Part shown: positions 1 through 9,695 of the stretch, piece by piece | Numbering within the stretch: position 1 is the first letter of the stretch | Layout of the letters: the number at the start of each line of letters is the position of its first letter | From: Artemia franciscana | Taxonomy: Eukaryota > Arthropoda > Branchiopoda > Anostraca > Artemiidae | Reading direction: 5' to 3' | Length of the DNA stretch: 64,000 nt | Assembly: GCF_032884065.1 (NCBI RefSeq) | Contig: NC_088881.1 | Coordinates: 4,522,001 to 4,586,000, forward strand | Made by a program: the position numbers and the translations under genes | The notes under the pieces: generated by a model | Told to the model about the DNA's origin: nothing | The model's database searches: none | Seen by the model: the letters and a program-made list of their open reading frames with translations, nothing else

Positions 1-66
1 TTTTTGCTATGACGGTGACGTCATTAAAGATATTTAAGACATATATGTTCACGTAGAAATCTATTA

Positions 67-417
67 ATGTTTAAGTTTAAAATGACTGATGAACTTACAA
101 TGGCAAAAGCCGATGAAGTTGCTCAAAGAGTCTATGCCAAAAAACTTGCTGCTGATAGAGAAAGTCAGAAAAGAAAGCGTGCCGAGGAATCAAAAGAACA
201 GCAAGGAAACAGGCTTGAGGCTAAAGAACGCAAAACCGCGCAGTTAGATGAAGATCCACCTGGACAGCGAGAGTCAAAACATATCAAAACTGAAAATGAT
301 AGCGATGATGATTGGGTTTGGGATTTTGACTTGGATAAGGTCATCAATGCCTACCAGATTTTAGTTAAAAAAACAAAGGTTCGGCGATATGTATTTCATA
401 GTGAAGCTGAAAAATAA
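67..417 (+). pseudogene. Helitron protein N-terminal fragment (copy 1)
   Basis: Open frame of 116 codons; the family start is probably the internal Met at 82, because the segment from there aligns with the copies at 1090 and 2365. The protein is charged and helical: an Ala/Glu-rich start, then one copy of a 23-residue unit ending in KRKRAEESKEQQ, then an acidic stretch (DSDDDWVWDFDLDKV). Arg/Glu-rich repeats of this type occur at the N-terminus of animal Helitron Rep-helicase proteins. No Rep HUH motif or helicase motif is present, so this is a stump. The element's left edge is outside the window. Confidence 0.6.
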
Positions 418-640
418 AGAAGAAAAAGAAAACTGAAAAAAGAAAAAATGTAAAAAACTAAAAAATACTAAAAAGAAAAAACACTCAAAGAGAAATTACA
501 GACCGGGACACAAATGACGACCGGGACAGAGGGAATATAAATAACGACCGGGACACTCAAAGAGAAATTACAGACTGGGATACCGGGACACAAATGACGA
601 CCGGGACACAGGGAATATAAATGACGACCAGGACACAGGT
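418..640. repeat. A-rich tract plus GACCGGGACAC minisatellite
   Basis: After the ORF the sequence turns into AAAAACTAAAAA-type A-rich DNA and then into a degenerate minisatellite built from GACCGGGACAC, AAATGACGA and GGGAATATAAAT blocks. The same pair of modules recurs at 1553-1900, 60160-60385 and 62237-62545, always inside Helitron remnants. Confidence 0.75.
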
Positions 641-776
641 ATTTAAGAATATCATTCAAAGACAAATTTTTAATTGTAAGAAGACCGTTGAAAGAGAAAT
701 TTCTAATTGTAAAATGACTGAAGAACCTACAATGGCAACACCCGAGGAAGCTGCTCAAAACGAATGTATTCAAGCC
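621..776 (+). pseudogene. Helitron protein N-terminal fragment (copy 2)
   Basis: The frame from ATG 714 repeats the family N-terminus (MTEEPTMATPEEAAQ) and then departs from it around 758, before the Arg-rich repeats. It runs directly into a tRNA-like sequence at 774. The upstream part (640-710) matches the leader of the copies at 2174 and 927. Not a functional gene. Confidence 0.55.
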
Positions 777-854
777 GAAGTAGCTGAGCTGGTAAAGCGT
801 TATGTTTCAGGTTCTAGGTCCGAGAGGCTCCAGGTTTGAACCTTGGCTTTAGCA
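774..854 (+). tRNA. tRNA-Leu(CAG)-like sequence, probably a pseudogene or SINE head
   Basis: It has an 81-nt cloverleaf-like layout with a class II long variable arm. The A-box match TAGCTGAGCTGG is perfect and the B-box-like GGTTTGAACC is present. Acceptor strands GCCGAAG and CTTTAGC pair at 6 of 7 positions counting one G-T. The T stem is intact. The anticodon loop reads TTCAGGT, giving CAG, but the anticodon stem is badly mismatched. It is embedded between a Helitron N-terminal fragment and the Helitron A-rich tract. A functional tRNA is unlikely. Confidence 0.4.
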
Positions 855-926
855 TCAATACAAAAGAAGAAAAAAACTAAAAAAGGTAAAAACTACAAAA
901 AAAAACTAAAAAGAAAATATATATAT
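855..926. repeat. Helitron A-rich tract
   Basis: ATACAAAAGAAGAAAAAAAC followed by AAAACTAAAAAGG-like repeats. It matches the tract that follows the 5' terminal module at 58976, 59402, 60812, 61222 and 61654. Confidence 0.7.
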
Positions 927-1089
927 CTCTATATATAAGAATAAGTTGTCTGTCTGTGTGTCTGTCAGGTGACGTCATGTTTCTGTGTCGACTGACGTCA
1001 TGAAGTTAGTTGTCGTCATTTTTGTTATGACGGTGACGTCATTAATGGTATTTAAGACATGCGTTCACGGAAAAATGTTTAATTGTAAA

Positions 1090-1440
1090 ATGACTGAAGA
1101 ACCTACAATGGCAACAGCCGAGGAAGCTGCTCAAAGAGTCTATGCCAAAAAACTTGCTGCTGATAGAGAAAGTAAGAAAAGAAAGCGTGCCGAGGAATCA
1201 CAAGAACAGCAAGAAAACAGGCTTGCAGCTGATAGAGAAAGTAAGAAAAGAAAGCGTGCCGAGGAATCACAAGAACAGCAAGAAAACAGGCTTGCGGCTA
1301 AAGAACGCAAAACCGCGCAGTTAGATGAAAATCCACCTGGAAAACGAGAGTCAAAACATATCAAAACTGAAAATGATAGCGATGATGATTGGGTTTGGGA
1401 TTTTGACTTGGATAAGGTCATCAATGCCTACCAGATTTAA
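1090..1440 (+). pseudogene. Helitron protein N-terminal fragment (copy 3)
   Basis: From ATG 1090 the frame reads MTEEPTMATAEEAAQ, then two tandem copies of the 23-residue unit LAADRESKKRKRAEESQEQQ, then a third partial unit, then the acidic tail and a stop at 1438. Copy 1 carries only one unit, so unit number varies by 69-bp steps. The units are rich in Lys, Arg, Glu and Gln and are predicted helical or coiled-coil. This is the most complete N-terminal piece here. Confidence 0.65.
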
Positions 1441-1552
1441 GTTAAAAAACAAAGGTTCGGCGATATGTACTTCATAGTGACGCTGAAAAATAAAGAAGAA
1501 AAAAAACTGAAAAAATGTAAAAAACTAAAAAAAAAAACTAAAAAGATAAATT

Positions 1553-1900
1553 ACAGACCGGGACACAAATGACGACCGACACAGAGGGAATATAAATGAC
1601 GACCGGGAACCTCAAAGAAAAATTACAGACTGGGGCACCCGGACACAAATCACGACCGGGAATATAAATAACGACCGGGACGCAGGGACACAACTACAAC
1701 GGGGACGCCGGGGGCACAGGCGGGATATATAATTGACGACTGAGACACAGGGATTGTTTGAATAGAAATTACAGACCGGGACACAAATGACGACCGGGAC
1801 ACTGGGACACAGGGAATATAAATGACGACCGGGACACTCAAAGAGAAATTACAAACTGGGACACCAGGACACAAATGACGACCGGGACACAGGGAATATA
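1553..1900. repeat. GACCGGGACAC minisatellite inside Helitron
   Basis: Irregular tandem array of roughly 20- and 40-bp units (GACCGGGACACAAATGACGA and CAGGGAATATAAATGACGA) with variants such as GGGGACGCCGGGGGCACAGG. It replaces the region where the Rep and helicase core should be. Confidence 0.75.
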
Positions 1901-1904
1901 AATG

Positions 1905-1970
1905 CTATTTATATGCACAGACAATGGGACAGCGAAGAATGTTGTATATTCGCATGTTTTACGTAGTTAA
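1905..1970 (+). pseudogene. Helitron Pif1-like helicase, extreme C-terminus
   Basis: An in-frame 22-codon remnant reading [15 protein letters not shown] and ending in LRS-stop. It aligns exactly with the end of the longer helicase remnant at 60392-60585. The KNVVY ending is typical of animal Helitron helicases. The minisatellite joins directly upstream. Confidence 0.75.
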
Positions 1971-2039
1971 AAATATATATTTATATCTATCTCTATTCAC
2001 AGGTGGGACACAGGGACACAGCTAAAATGGCGCGTAACT

Positions 2040-2137
2040 AATAAGGCGCGTAACGACTTACGCGCGCGGGGGGGCTTGGGGGGCGCGGAGCGCCCCACCA
2101 ACTAGGTGTTGGGGTGGCGCGAAGCGCCACCCCAACA
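2040..2137 (+). other. Helitron 3' end with two consecutive hairpins
   Basis: Hairpin 1 (about 2076-2096, GGGGGGCGC/GCGCCCC with a short loop) is followed by AACTAGG. Hairpin 2 has perfect 14-nt arms (2107-2120 and 2124-2137) around GAA. Helitrons end in a hairpin followed by CTRR. Here CTAG is kept after the inner hairpin but lost after the outer one. Confidence 0.75.
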
Positions 2138-2173
2138 CCATATAATATATAATATTATATTATATTATTATGG

Positions 2174-2555
2174 TCTATATATATAAAAATAAGTTGTCTG
2201 TGTGTCTGTCGAGTGACGTCATGTTATCATGTCATGTCGTCATGAAGTTAGTTGTCGTCATGTTTGTTATGACGATGACATCATTAAAGGTATTTAAGAA
2301 AATCGTTCAAAGACAAATTTTTAATTGTAAGAAGATCGTGGACGGAAAAATGTTTAATTATAAAATGACTGAAGAACCTACAATGGCAACAGCCGAGGAA
2401 GCTGCTCAAAGAGTCTATGCCAAAAAACTTGCGGCTGATAGAGAAAGTAAGAAAAGAAAGTGTGCCGAGGAATCACAAGAACAGCAAGAAAACAGGCTTG
2501 CGGCTGATAGAAAAAGTAAGAAAAGAAAGCGTGCTGAGGAATCTCAAGAAAGAAA
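2174..2555 (+). mobile_element. Helitron 5' fragment
   Basis: Starts TCTATATATATAAAAATAAG and carries the family leader with its TGACGTCA-type motifs and the start of the N-terminal ORF. It is cut at about 2550. It lies only 30 bp of AT-rich sequence downstream of the previous element's 3' end. Confidence 0.7.
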
Positions 2556-2631
2556 TATACTTTCTGAAAGGTCTATAGCTAGTCGGCAAATCAAGAATAG
2601 TCATGAACCCAATACGGTATTTCCATCCTAA
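2365..2631 (+). pseudogene. Helitron protein N-terminal fragment (copy 4)
   Basis: ATG 2365 begins the family N-terminus with two 23-residue units (one carrying a Cys in KKRKCAEES). After about 2550 the frame runs into unrelated sequence to a stop near 2629. The last 25 or so codons are not Helitron-derived. Confidence 0.55.
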
Positions 2632-2879
2632 AACCTGGTCCTGTATATTAGAAGATCTTAGATTGTGGTTAGGGATTTTCTCTGGAGACAATTTGGCTTT
2701 ATAGTATTATTTAATCTAAGATATTATCATAAAGTAATCATGTCTGCCTTAAAGTATTCAATTCATTTTGTCAAAAAATTTCAGGAAACACCTCTAAACC
2801 TTTTGCTGGATGTGGAAAAACTTTCTACTACGAAAAGCAGTAAAAATCTGATGATCATTTGTGACAAAATATATATTTG
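2556..2879. other. No recognised feature
   Basis: AT-rich DNA after the truncated Helitron. Short open frames here have no recognisable motif. Confidence 0.5.
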
Positions 2880-3165
2880 ATGTTCAATGCGTATAGTGTG
2901 CATTAACATGCACTATAAACTTATGTACATTTACGTGAAATTTACAAACATGAAGTTATATATCAGGAAAAACGACTAAAGTTATACTAATTTGTGGCAA
3001 AATATATTCTGGTTAAATTTCCTGTTCAATGTGTATAACGTGCATTTACATGTACTATAAACTTGTGTACATTTACGTGCAATTTATAATCATGAAATTA
3101 TATATCAGGAAAGACAATTAAAGCTATACTTATTTGTGGCAAAATATATTCTGGTAAAAATTCAA
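2880..3165. repeat. 142-bp direct repeat, two copies
   Basis: TGTTCAATG begins copies at 2881 and 3023. Each contains a CATTAACATGCACTATAAAC-like stretch and ends near TTTGTGGCAAAATATATTCT. About 85-90% identical by eye. Confidence 0.7.
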
Positions 3166-3719
3166 CTTTTCGCGATAAATTCGTGTCCAGTACATACACA
3201 TACACTGTTTTTTGTTGGGGGGGGGGGGTATAAGAAAAAAGATTATTTTGTAACTTGCATAAGAGGAGCAAAAAAAAACGAGAAAATTTGGTATTTCGGA
3301 AGGGATCGGACCCTATCCCCTTCTGTCTACGTCCAGTGTACTGTGCGACGTGTGCGTTGGATTTATTATCATCAAAAGGATTTGAATTGATCAATAGAAA
3401 TAATTTAGATAAGAGGAAAAGCTCAGCCTCCTTTTGCCTTTTTCTCTTAAGTAATTAACACTTTTGAAGAAGAAAGTAATTAACTCTTAAGCCTCTGACA
3501 GCTTTTAATCAAAGCACAAACTTTTTTCGTAATATTTACTATGGAAACTTGAAAGCTTACCACTGACGCTAAATAGAAAGTGTAATTTTCTAAATTACAG
3601 TAATATTAATAAAATAAACTAATTTTCTAAATTAAAAAAATTCATGCTTTATAGGTTAAAAACCTAAATAAATATTTGAAAGTGCAACCAATACATCAAA
3701 AAGAATTTGGCTTTTGAAT
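3166..3719. other. Unclassified intergenic sequence with a G run
   Basis: Contains a run of G around 3219-3228 and a patch of higher GC content (3300-3390). The overlapping open frames there have no domain I recognise. Possibly a fragment of a dispersed repeat. Confidence 0.35.
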
Positions 3720-4140
3720 GCTCTAGTTCCTGTTTCGTGCTGAAAAACAGGGGAATCAGAAAGCAAAATTGAATTTTAATTTCAAAAAAAAACGGTAAAC
3801 AACAAAACAAAGACGGTGCTTGTCTGTAATAGCGCCGACCTCTCAAGTTGTTCATCCATTGACGCGCTGTAGAACGACGGAAAAACAGGAAAATGAAGAA
3901 GCAAAATTTAATTTTAAGTTTAAAAAACGGTAAACAATAAAACAAAACACGGTACTTGTCTGTAATAGCGCCGACCTCTCAAGTTGTTCATCCATTGACG
4001 CGCTGTAGAACGACGGAAAACAGGAAAATGGAGAAACAAAATTTAATTTTAAGTTTAAAAAACGGTAAACAATAAAACAAAACACGGTACTTGTCTGTTA
4101 GTGCTGAGTACTCAAGTTGTTTATCCATTGACGCACTATT
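3720..4140. repeat. About 135-bp tandem repeat, three copies
   Basis: CATTGACGC recurs near 3858, 3995 and 4127. Units contain AAAACGGTAAACAATAAAAC, a CGGTACTTGTCTGTAATAGC block and CGCCGACCTCTCAAGTTG. A fragment of the unit reappears in inverted orientation at about 4465-4499. Confidence 0.75.
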
Positions 4141-5374
4141 GAACCAGTTTCTTTGTTTAGTTTCTTTCAGCTTAATCTGAGACAAGACAAAGAAAAGCGA
4201 CAGAATAAATGAGAAATTTATAATTTGGGCTACATATTTACACATTAGAGGGAGAGGGGTAAAGTATTTGGACAGTGTTAAGTTAGAAAACAATTCTTGC
4301 TGCATAATATGCTTAATAATTGTACCTAACATATTAGGCATTCAGACCCGCTATACTTAACAGCCCCCCCCCCTCTAATGTGCAAATATATTGCCCAAAC
4401 TTGTTACTAGTGTTATATTTTTATTGTACTTAGGTATATTTCATTGGATTCACCTAACTTCACTTCTTGAGAGGTCGGCATTATAACAGACAAGTACCCA
4501 AAAGACTCACATCTAAACCCTACTTCTATGGCAATAAGTTCAAAAACTTGCTGAGAATCTCTGTTTATCAGAGTTGCATCATATCAGCACATAATAGATG
4601 AAATACATTCATATAAAAATAATTCCTGTGATATATGTCCTGATATGTGTCCTCGATCAAAATGAGCTCCTCAGTCTCATATTTTAATGTATGATGAATG
4701 GTCACAATAACCATGTCCACTATTTTATCTGTCGCCACTTTGTTTTTCCCGTTTGTTGTGTTTATTTGAGTTCTATTCCTTTTTTAATCTAGTCGTTTCT
4801 TCAATTGTAAAATATTCCTTTTTGGTATTTAATTGACATTTTGATTTCAATTGACTTTATTTTTAACAGCATTTGACTTAGAATACGAATTGCACCATTT
4901 TCTTTTCTTTTTCTTTAGCCTGTTATAGTTGTTTTTCATAGTGTATTATCATTTTATCCCTCCCCCTTCTTTTTTTATTTATTTATTTTAATGATTTGTG
5001 TTAAATTTTTGTGACAGTTTCTACGTTTTACTGACATTTTTAACTTTTTTCTTGCTGTATCTGTTGTTTTGATTTCTTTTACGTGACATACAAAGCGAAT
5101 TTGACTCTAATAGAGATTGTGACAGCCTTAGAAAATAAATAAATATAAGATAAAAATAAAACGTGAATAAAAAGATAAGATCATGTTATCTTTAATGCAT
5201 CATATGTAATACATTCGTGCCGATATCTATATTAATATTCCACCTCATCGGAACTATATATTTTTCGAAATATATTCTAAAAAAAAAAAAATTCTCTTTT
5301 TAGTGCTTATTTGGCTTGTTTAACTCTGTGATTTTATCTTTTGTTATTAGCGGATGATAAAAAAAATATTCAAA
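4141..5374. other. No gene recognised
   Basis: AT-rich, T-rich DNA with many stops in all frames. The only structure seen is the inverted fragment of the preceding tandem repeat near 4465-4499. Confidence 0.5.
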
Positions 5375-5645
5375 ACAATTTAGTTGTCCTGATGCTGTTC
5401 ATTGATATTGTACAGTTTTATATTCAGGGCATATATGCAGGACAATTTAGTTGTCCTGATGCGTTGAATCTGATGCGGTTCATTGATATTGTACCGTTTT
5501 ATATTCAGGACAATTTAGTTGTCCTGATCCGTTGAATCTGATGTTGTTCATTGGTATTGTACAGTTTTATATTCAGGACAATTTAGTTGTCTTGATGCGT
5601 TGAATCTGATGCTGTTCATTGATATTGTACAGTTTTATTACATAG
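5375..5645. repeat. 68-bp tandem repeat, four copies
   Basis: ACAATTTAGTTGTCCTGATG starts copies at 5375, 5442, 5510 and 5578. Each continues with GTTCATTGATATTGTACAG and ATTCAGG. Copy identity is high, so the array is recent. Confidence 0.8.
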
Positions 5646-6714
5646 AAAATACTTGGCTGTCCTCTTGCCAAATCTAATATTTACACGAAAAGATAGATTT
5701 TGAATTAAGATTCAACCTGTCCTAATCCCAACACCGCGAATTCAGTGTTGTAGTCAGAATTTTTTCAAACTTTACTGCAATTAGATCTAGGCTCTGTGGG
5801 AAAAACAATTTTCACGAGTTTTCTACATCATTATTTGGTAATTACGTCTGTCAGAAAATTAAATAGTAAAGATAGGAAAAAACGAACTTACAGAAAAACT
5901 TAGTGGAAATAAATCGGTGTCCTCATGGAATGTTTCTCTCCTCCAAAAACGAAATGTTTTTTGAAAAATCGAAAAAATATTTTGTGATTTTCTCCAAAAA
6001 CTTGAAAATATACATGTTAGGTTTTGGCCGAGGGCAGCCAACCTTTTCATCTTGCTTTTATCTTTGGTTTTTGTTTTTTATATAAGCTTTGTTTATACAG
6101 GAGAAATTGCACAGATCTGTGATTCTGGGATCTGTGCACATTTCTGCGATTTATTAATATCCTGTTGTGGTCTTGCGATTATTTATTATAATTATTTTAG
6201 AATATTATAAGATTTTTCTGAAATATCTTTAGAATTATAGAATACTATTATATAACATTTTAGTATTGTTTATAGTATAATTATAGAATATTATGATGAT
6301 TTATTACTATCTTGTTTTTTCCACAACGCAGAAATGTTTCGCTTGTCGTTCATAAGCGAAAAAACTAGACGTTTTTAAAAATACCTAAATATTTTCTATA
6401 GGCTACTAAACTCTGTGTCTAATCTCTAATGGTAGCACAAAGTCTCTATGTAAATTAACACTAATATTGAAAAGACAGGAAGGCGTTCTGATTTCCAGTT
6501 ACCAGTTCTGATTTCCAGTTCTGATTTTCGTAACTTGTTTCTATTTTTTTAAATACAAACTTACAGGAGGTGAGGAGCCTGGGGCTCTTTCAAAATGTAT
6601 TTATAATTTTAGTTCTAAATTTATTTTATTTATGGGCTTTTGTGTAATTTGTTTTCTTTTTATTTGTTTTGTATTGTACTTCTCTGATGACAGGTGTTGC
6701 ATATATAGCTGAAA
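5646..6714. other. No gene recognised
   Basis: AT-rich sequence. Short open frames show no domain. Some local AT-rich near-repeats occur at 6180-6310 (ATTATAGAATATTAT variants). Confidence 0.45.
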
Positions 6715-7425
6715 TATTCGTATTCGTTTAATTGAATAGCTATCGTAGCACTCAAAAATGAACGCTAAATTACGCTACTTTTACAATCACACAGGTTAGA
6801 TACACTTACGAAATATGGTGCAACTTTCAATTCACTTGTTAAATGCACTTACGAAATACGGTACAAAGGAATTTGCGAATCTGTTCTTGCAGCACTTGAC
6901 TGGTTCTAGTTTGTTGTAATGCCTAGTATGTCTGCTGATTGATGTGGATGATGGAAGTATGGATCGGTGCTTCTCGTTTGTTAATAGTGATTTCTCAAAT
7001 TTCATTATTAGCCTCTGTCTTCGATCGAATAAGGTGAGAAAATTCAAGAGCTCAAGGGCACTTTCGTAGCTGCTGAAATTGGGTCCGAGTTTTATCCTAG
7101 TAGCGCGTTTTTGAACATTTTCTAGTTCATCTACCATGTAAGCTGTGTTCTGAGTTTGGGGACCCCAAACGGGACAGCAATACTCGAGGAAAGGCCTGAT
7201 GTAGGTTGTAAACGCCAGCAGGAGCTGACGATCAGAGAAGCATAACCTGCGCATACTTGTTAAACTCTGGATTGAGTAGTGACCTTTGTGCACAATATTA
7301 TCTACATGCAGCTTAAACGAGCAGTCACTTGTAAATGTTACGCCTAGGATTGTTGCAGAGGAAACAGTTGGAAACAGAGCATCTGGGATAGTGATATCTC
7401 GCTTGAGTGGATTAAATCTTCGATT
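6715..7425 (-). pseudogene. Non-LTR retrotransposon (LINE) reverse transcriptase C-terminus and 3' UTR
   Basis: Read on the minus strand from about 7425: LGVTFTSDCSFKLHVDNI, then YIRPFLEYCCPVWGP, then ENVQKRATRI, ending FVPYFVSAFNK at 6835. These are the thumb and C-terminal motifs of Jockey/CR1-type reverse transcriptases. The 3' UTR (6715-6834) matches a second fragment of the same family at 50815-51020. It is truncated where the Arl8 intron duplication begins (about 7430), so endonuclease and catalytic RT are missing. Confidence 0.8.
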
Positions 7426-7431
7426 AGGTTC

Positions 7432-7815
7432 TATTTACTGTCATCACAAATTTTCTTGTTATCTTCTCTTGTTTTGTATTCTAAGTCTTGTAATTTTGGT
7501 ACTATATAGTAATATTAGTACTATTTAGTAATATTAGTACTATTTAGTAATATTATACTATTTAGTAATATTTGATGCTATTGTTTGCAGATATATGGTT
7601 GATGCAGCAGATGGTTGATACATGGTAGATACATGTATTTACTGTCATCACAAATTTTCTTGTTATCTTCTCTTGTTTTGTATTCTAAGTCTTGTAATTT
7701 TGGTACTATATAGTAATATTAGTACTATTTAGTAATATTAGTACTATTTAGTAATATTATACTATTTAGTAATATTTGATGCTATTGTTTGCAGATATAT
7801 GGTTGATGCAGCAGA
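7432..7815 (+). repeat. 204-bp duplication covering the Arl8 splice acceptor
   Basis: TATTTACTGTCATCACAAAT starts at 7432 and 7636. Both copies run through AT-rich TAGTAATATTAGTAC repeats to the acceptor GTTTGCAG and the first 20 or so exon bases. The left copy then breaks off into ATGGTTGATACATGGTAGAT, so only the right copy leads into a full exon. Confidence 0.85.
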
Positions 7816-7956
7816 TCATGACAAGATAGAAGCTTCGAGAAATGAGCTTCATCAGCTGTTAGAGAAACCTCAGCTCAGTGGAATACCGGTGCTTGTTCTT
7901 GGTAACAAAAGAGACCTTCCAAACGCTCTGGACGAACATGGACTCATAGAAAGAAT
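7795..7956 (+). CDS. Arl8: Arl8 small GTPase, penultimate coding exon
   Basis: Arl8 is an Arf-like GTPase of lysosome membranes that recruits kinesin adaptors and tethering factors. The exon encodes [20 protein letters not shown] and, further on, [19 protein letters not shown], ending LIER plus two bases of the Met codon. NKRD is the G4 guanine-specificity motif. The match to animal Arl8 is nearly residue for residue. The acceptor is TTTGCAG (7794) and the donor GTAATT (7957). The exon starts with one base completing a Val codon and joins in frame to 14883. P-loop, switch I and switch II exons are not in the window. Both ends of this exon are duplicated in the flanking intron. Confidence 0.93.
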
Positions 7957-8968
7957 GTAATTTGGCTTTTTGTTACCTGGTCCCTCATTTTCCTTTTTCT
8001 ATCCTCTTTTTTACTTTTTTTCTGCATTTTTATTATTCTTCCTTTTAATTCGTTTTCTTAAAGTGTTATTTGTAGTATTGAAAGCTCTGTAGTATTGAAC
8101 GCTCTGGACGAACATGGACTCATAGAAAGAATGTAATTTGGCTTTTTGTTACCTGGTCCCTCATTTTCCTTTTTCTATCCTCTTTTTTACTTTTTTTCTG
8201 CATTTTTATTATTCTTCCTTTTAATTCGTTTTCTTAGAGTGTGATTTGTAGTAATGAAAGCTCTGTAGTATTGAACGCTCTGGACGAACATGGACTCATA
8301 GAAAGAATGTAATTTGGCTTTTTGTTACCTGGTCCCTCATTTTCCTTTTTCTATCCTCTTTTTACTTTTTTTCTGCATTTTTATTATTCTTCCTTTTAAT
8401 TCGTTTTCTTAAAGTATTATTTGTAGTATTGAAAGCTCTGTAGTATTGAACGCTCTGGACGAACATGGACTCATAGAAAAAATGTAATTTGGCTTTTTGT
8501 TACCTGGTCCCTCATTTTCCTTTTTCTATCCTCTTTTTACTTTTTTTCTGCATTTTTATTATTCTTCCTTTTAATTTGTTTTCTTAAAGTGTTATTTGTA
8601 GTATTGAAAGCTCTGTAGTATTGAACGCTCTGGACGAACATGGACTCATAGAAAGAATGTAATTTGGCTTTTTGTTACCTGGTCCCTCATTTTCCTTTTT
8701 CTATCCTCTTTTTTATTTTTTTTCTGCATTTTTATTATTCTTCCTTTTAATTCGTTTTCTTAAAGTGTTATTTGTAGTATTGAAAGCTCTGTAGTATTGA
8801 ACGCTCTGGACGAACATGTACTCATAGAAAGAATGTAATTTGGCTTTTTGTTACCTGGTCCCTCATTTTCCTTTTTCTATCCTCTTTTTTACTTTTTTTC
8901 TGCATTTTTATTATTCTTCCTTTTAATTCGTTTTCTTAAAGTGTGATTTGTAGTAATGAAAGTAAGTA
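7919..8968 (+). repeat. 176-bp tandem array carrying the Arl8 exon end and splice donor, six copies
   Basis: GCTCTGGACGAACATGGACT occurs at 7925, 8101, 8277, 8452, 8627 and (with one change) 8803, a 175-176 bp period. The first copy is the true exon end. Each later copy repeats the codons for [12 protein letters not shown], the GTAATT donor and about 130 bp of intron (CCTGGTCCCTCATTTTCC and a T-rich stretch). Differences between copies are only a few per unit. Confidence 0.92.
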
Positions 8969-9159
8969 TTGAAAATGTAGCATTGAGATGTATACTGAGA
9001 GCCTTTGTGGGAGTCTAAGCTTTAAATAAGCTTTTAATAAATTAAGCTTTGAGAATAATAATATCTTCAAACAATATTTTAACTTTACTTTCGAAACGAG
9101 TTGGCAAAACTTTTACAGTAAATTAGAAATTGCTTTATTCTAAGTCCAGGAACAAAAGC

Positions 9160-9695
9160 CCTATTGCCCACAATACAAAGCCTAACACCTCAAACAAAGC
9201 TTCACTCTATACCTCAGATCAAACAATAACCTCAAAATGATAAGTCTCAAACAAACTTTTTATTCCTAGTTTATCATTGATTCACCCTGTTCTATAATGC
9301 GCCAATGACGCATCAACCGGTTCTATAATGTGCCAACGAATGAACAACTTGAGTGGTAGGGGCTAAATCATAAAGTACCAAATTATCATCTTTGCTTTAC
9401 TAAAAATTTGATATGCTATCCATAATACAAAGCCTAAACTACTCAAACAAAGCTACACTCTATACCTCAGAATCAAACAATAACCTCAAAATGGAAAGGC
9501 GTGAACAAGAACAACATGAACAAAATGGAAAGGCATGAACAAGAACAACTTGAAGAACAACATGAACAAGAACAACATGAACAAAATGGAAAGGCATGAA
9601 CATGAACAACTTGAGGGGTAGGGGCTAAATCATACAAGTACCAAATTATCATCTTAGCTTTACTCAAAATTTGATATGCTATCAAAAAGCTAATA
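9160..9695. repeat. Interleaved direct repeats in the Arl8 intron
   Basis: ACAATACAAAGCC...CACTCTATACCTCAG appears at about 9169 and 9423. GGTAGGGGCTAAATCATA plus TTTGATATGCTATC appears at about 9355 and 9615. Between them is a short array of GAACAAGAACAACATGAACA with AAAATGGAAAGGC. Confidence 0.65.

Larger units (their letters stand above)
927..2143 (+). mobile_element. Non-autonomous Helitron, nearly full length
   Basis: The 5' end is TCTATATATAAGAATAAG followed by TTGTCTGTCTGTGTG; TC is the Helitron 5' dinucleotide. Inside, in order, are the N-terminal ORF fragment (1090-1440), an A-rich tract, a minisatellite (1553-1900), the last 21 codons of the Pif1 helicase (1905-1970) and two GC-rich hairpins (to 2137). 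The first hairpin is followed by CTAG (2102-2105). The outer hairpin lacks its CTAG, so the right terminus is damaged. No Rep domain or helicase core is left, so it would need a helper element. Confidence 0.75.

Noticed and set aside
1553..1900. CRISPR-like look of the regularly spaced GACCGGGACAC repeats
   Set aside because: Repeats are contiguous and degenerate with no unique spacers, and the DNA is eukaryotic.
5375..5645. 68-bp repeat as a possible CRISPR or coding repeat
   Set aside because: Plain head-to-tail minisatellite with no spacers and no sustained frame.
7957..7965. TAA after LIERM as the end of a truncated Arl8
   Set aside because: The GT of GTAATT is a splice donor, and the next exon at 14883 continues Arl8 in frame.
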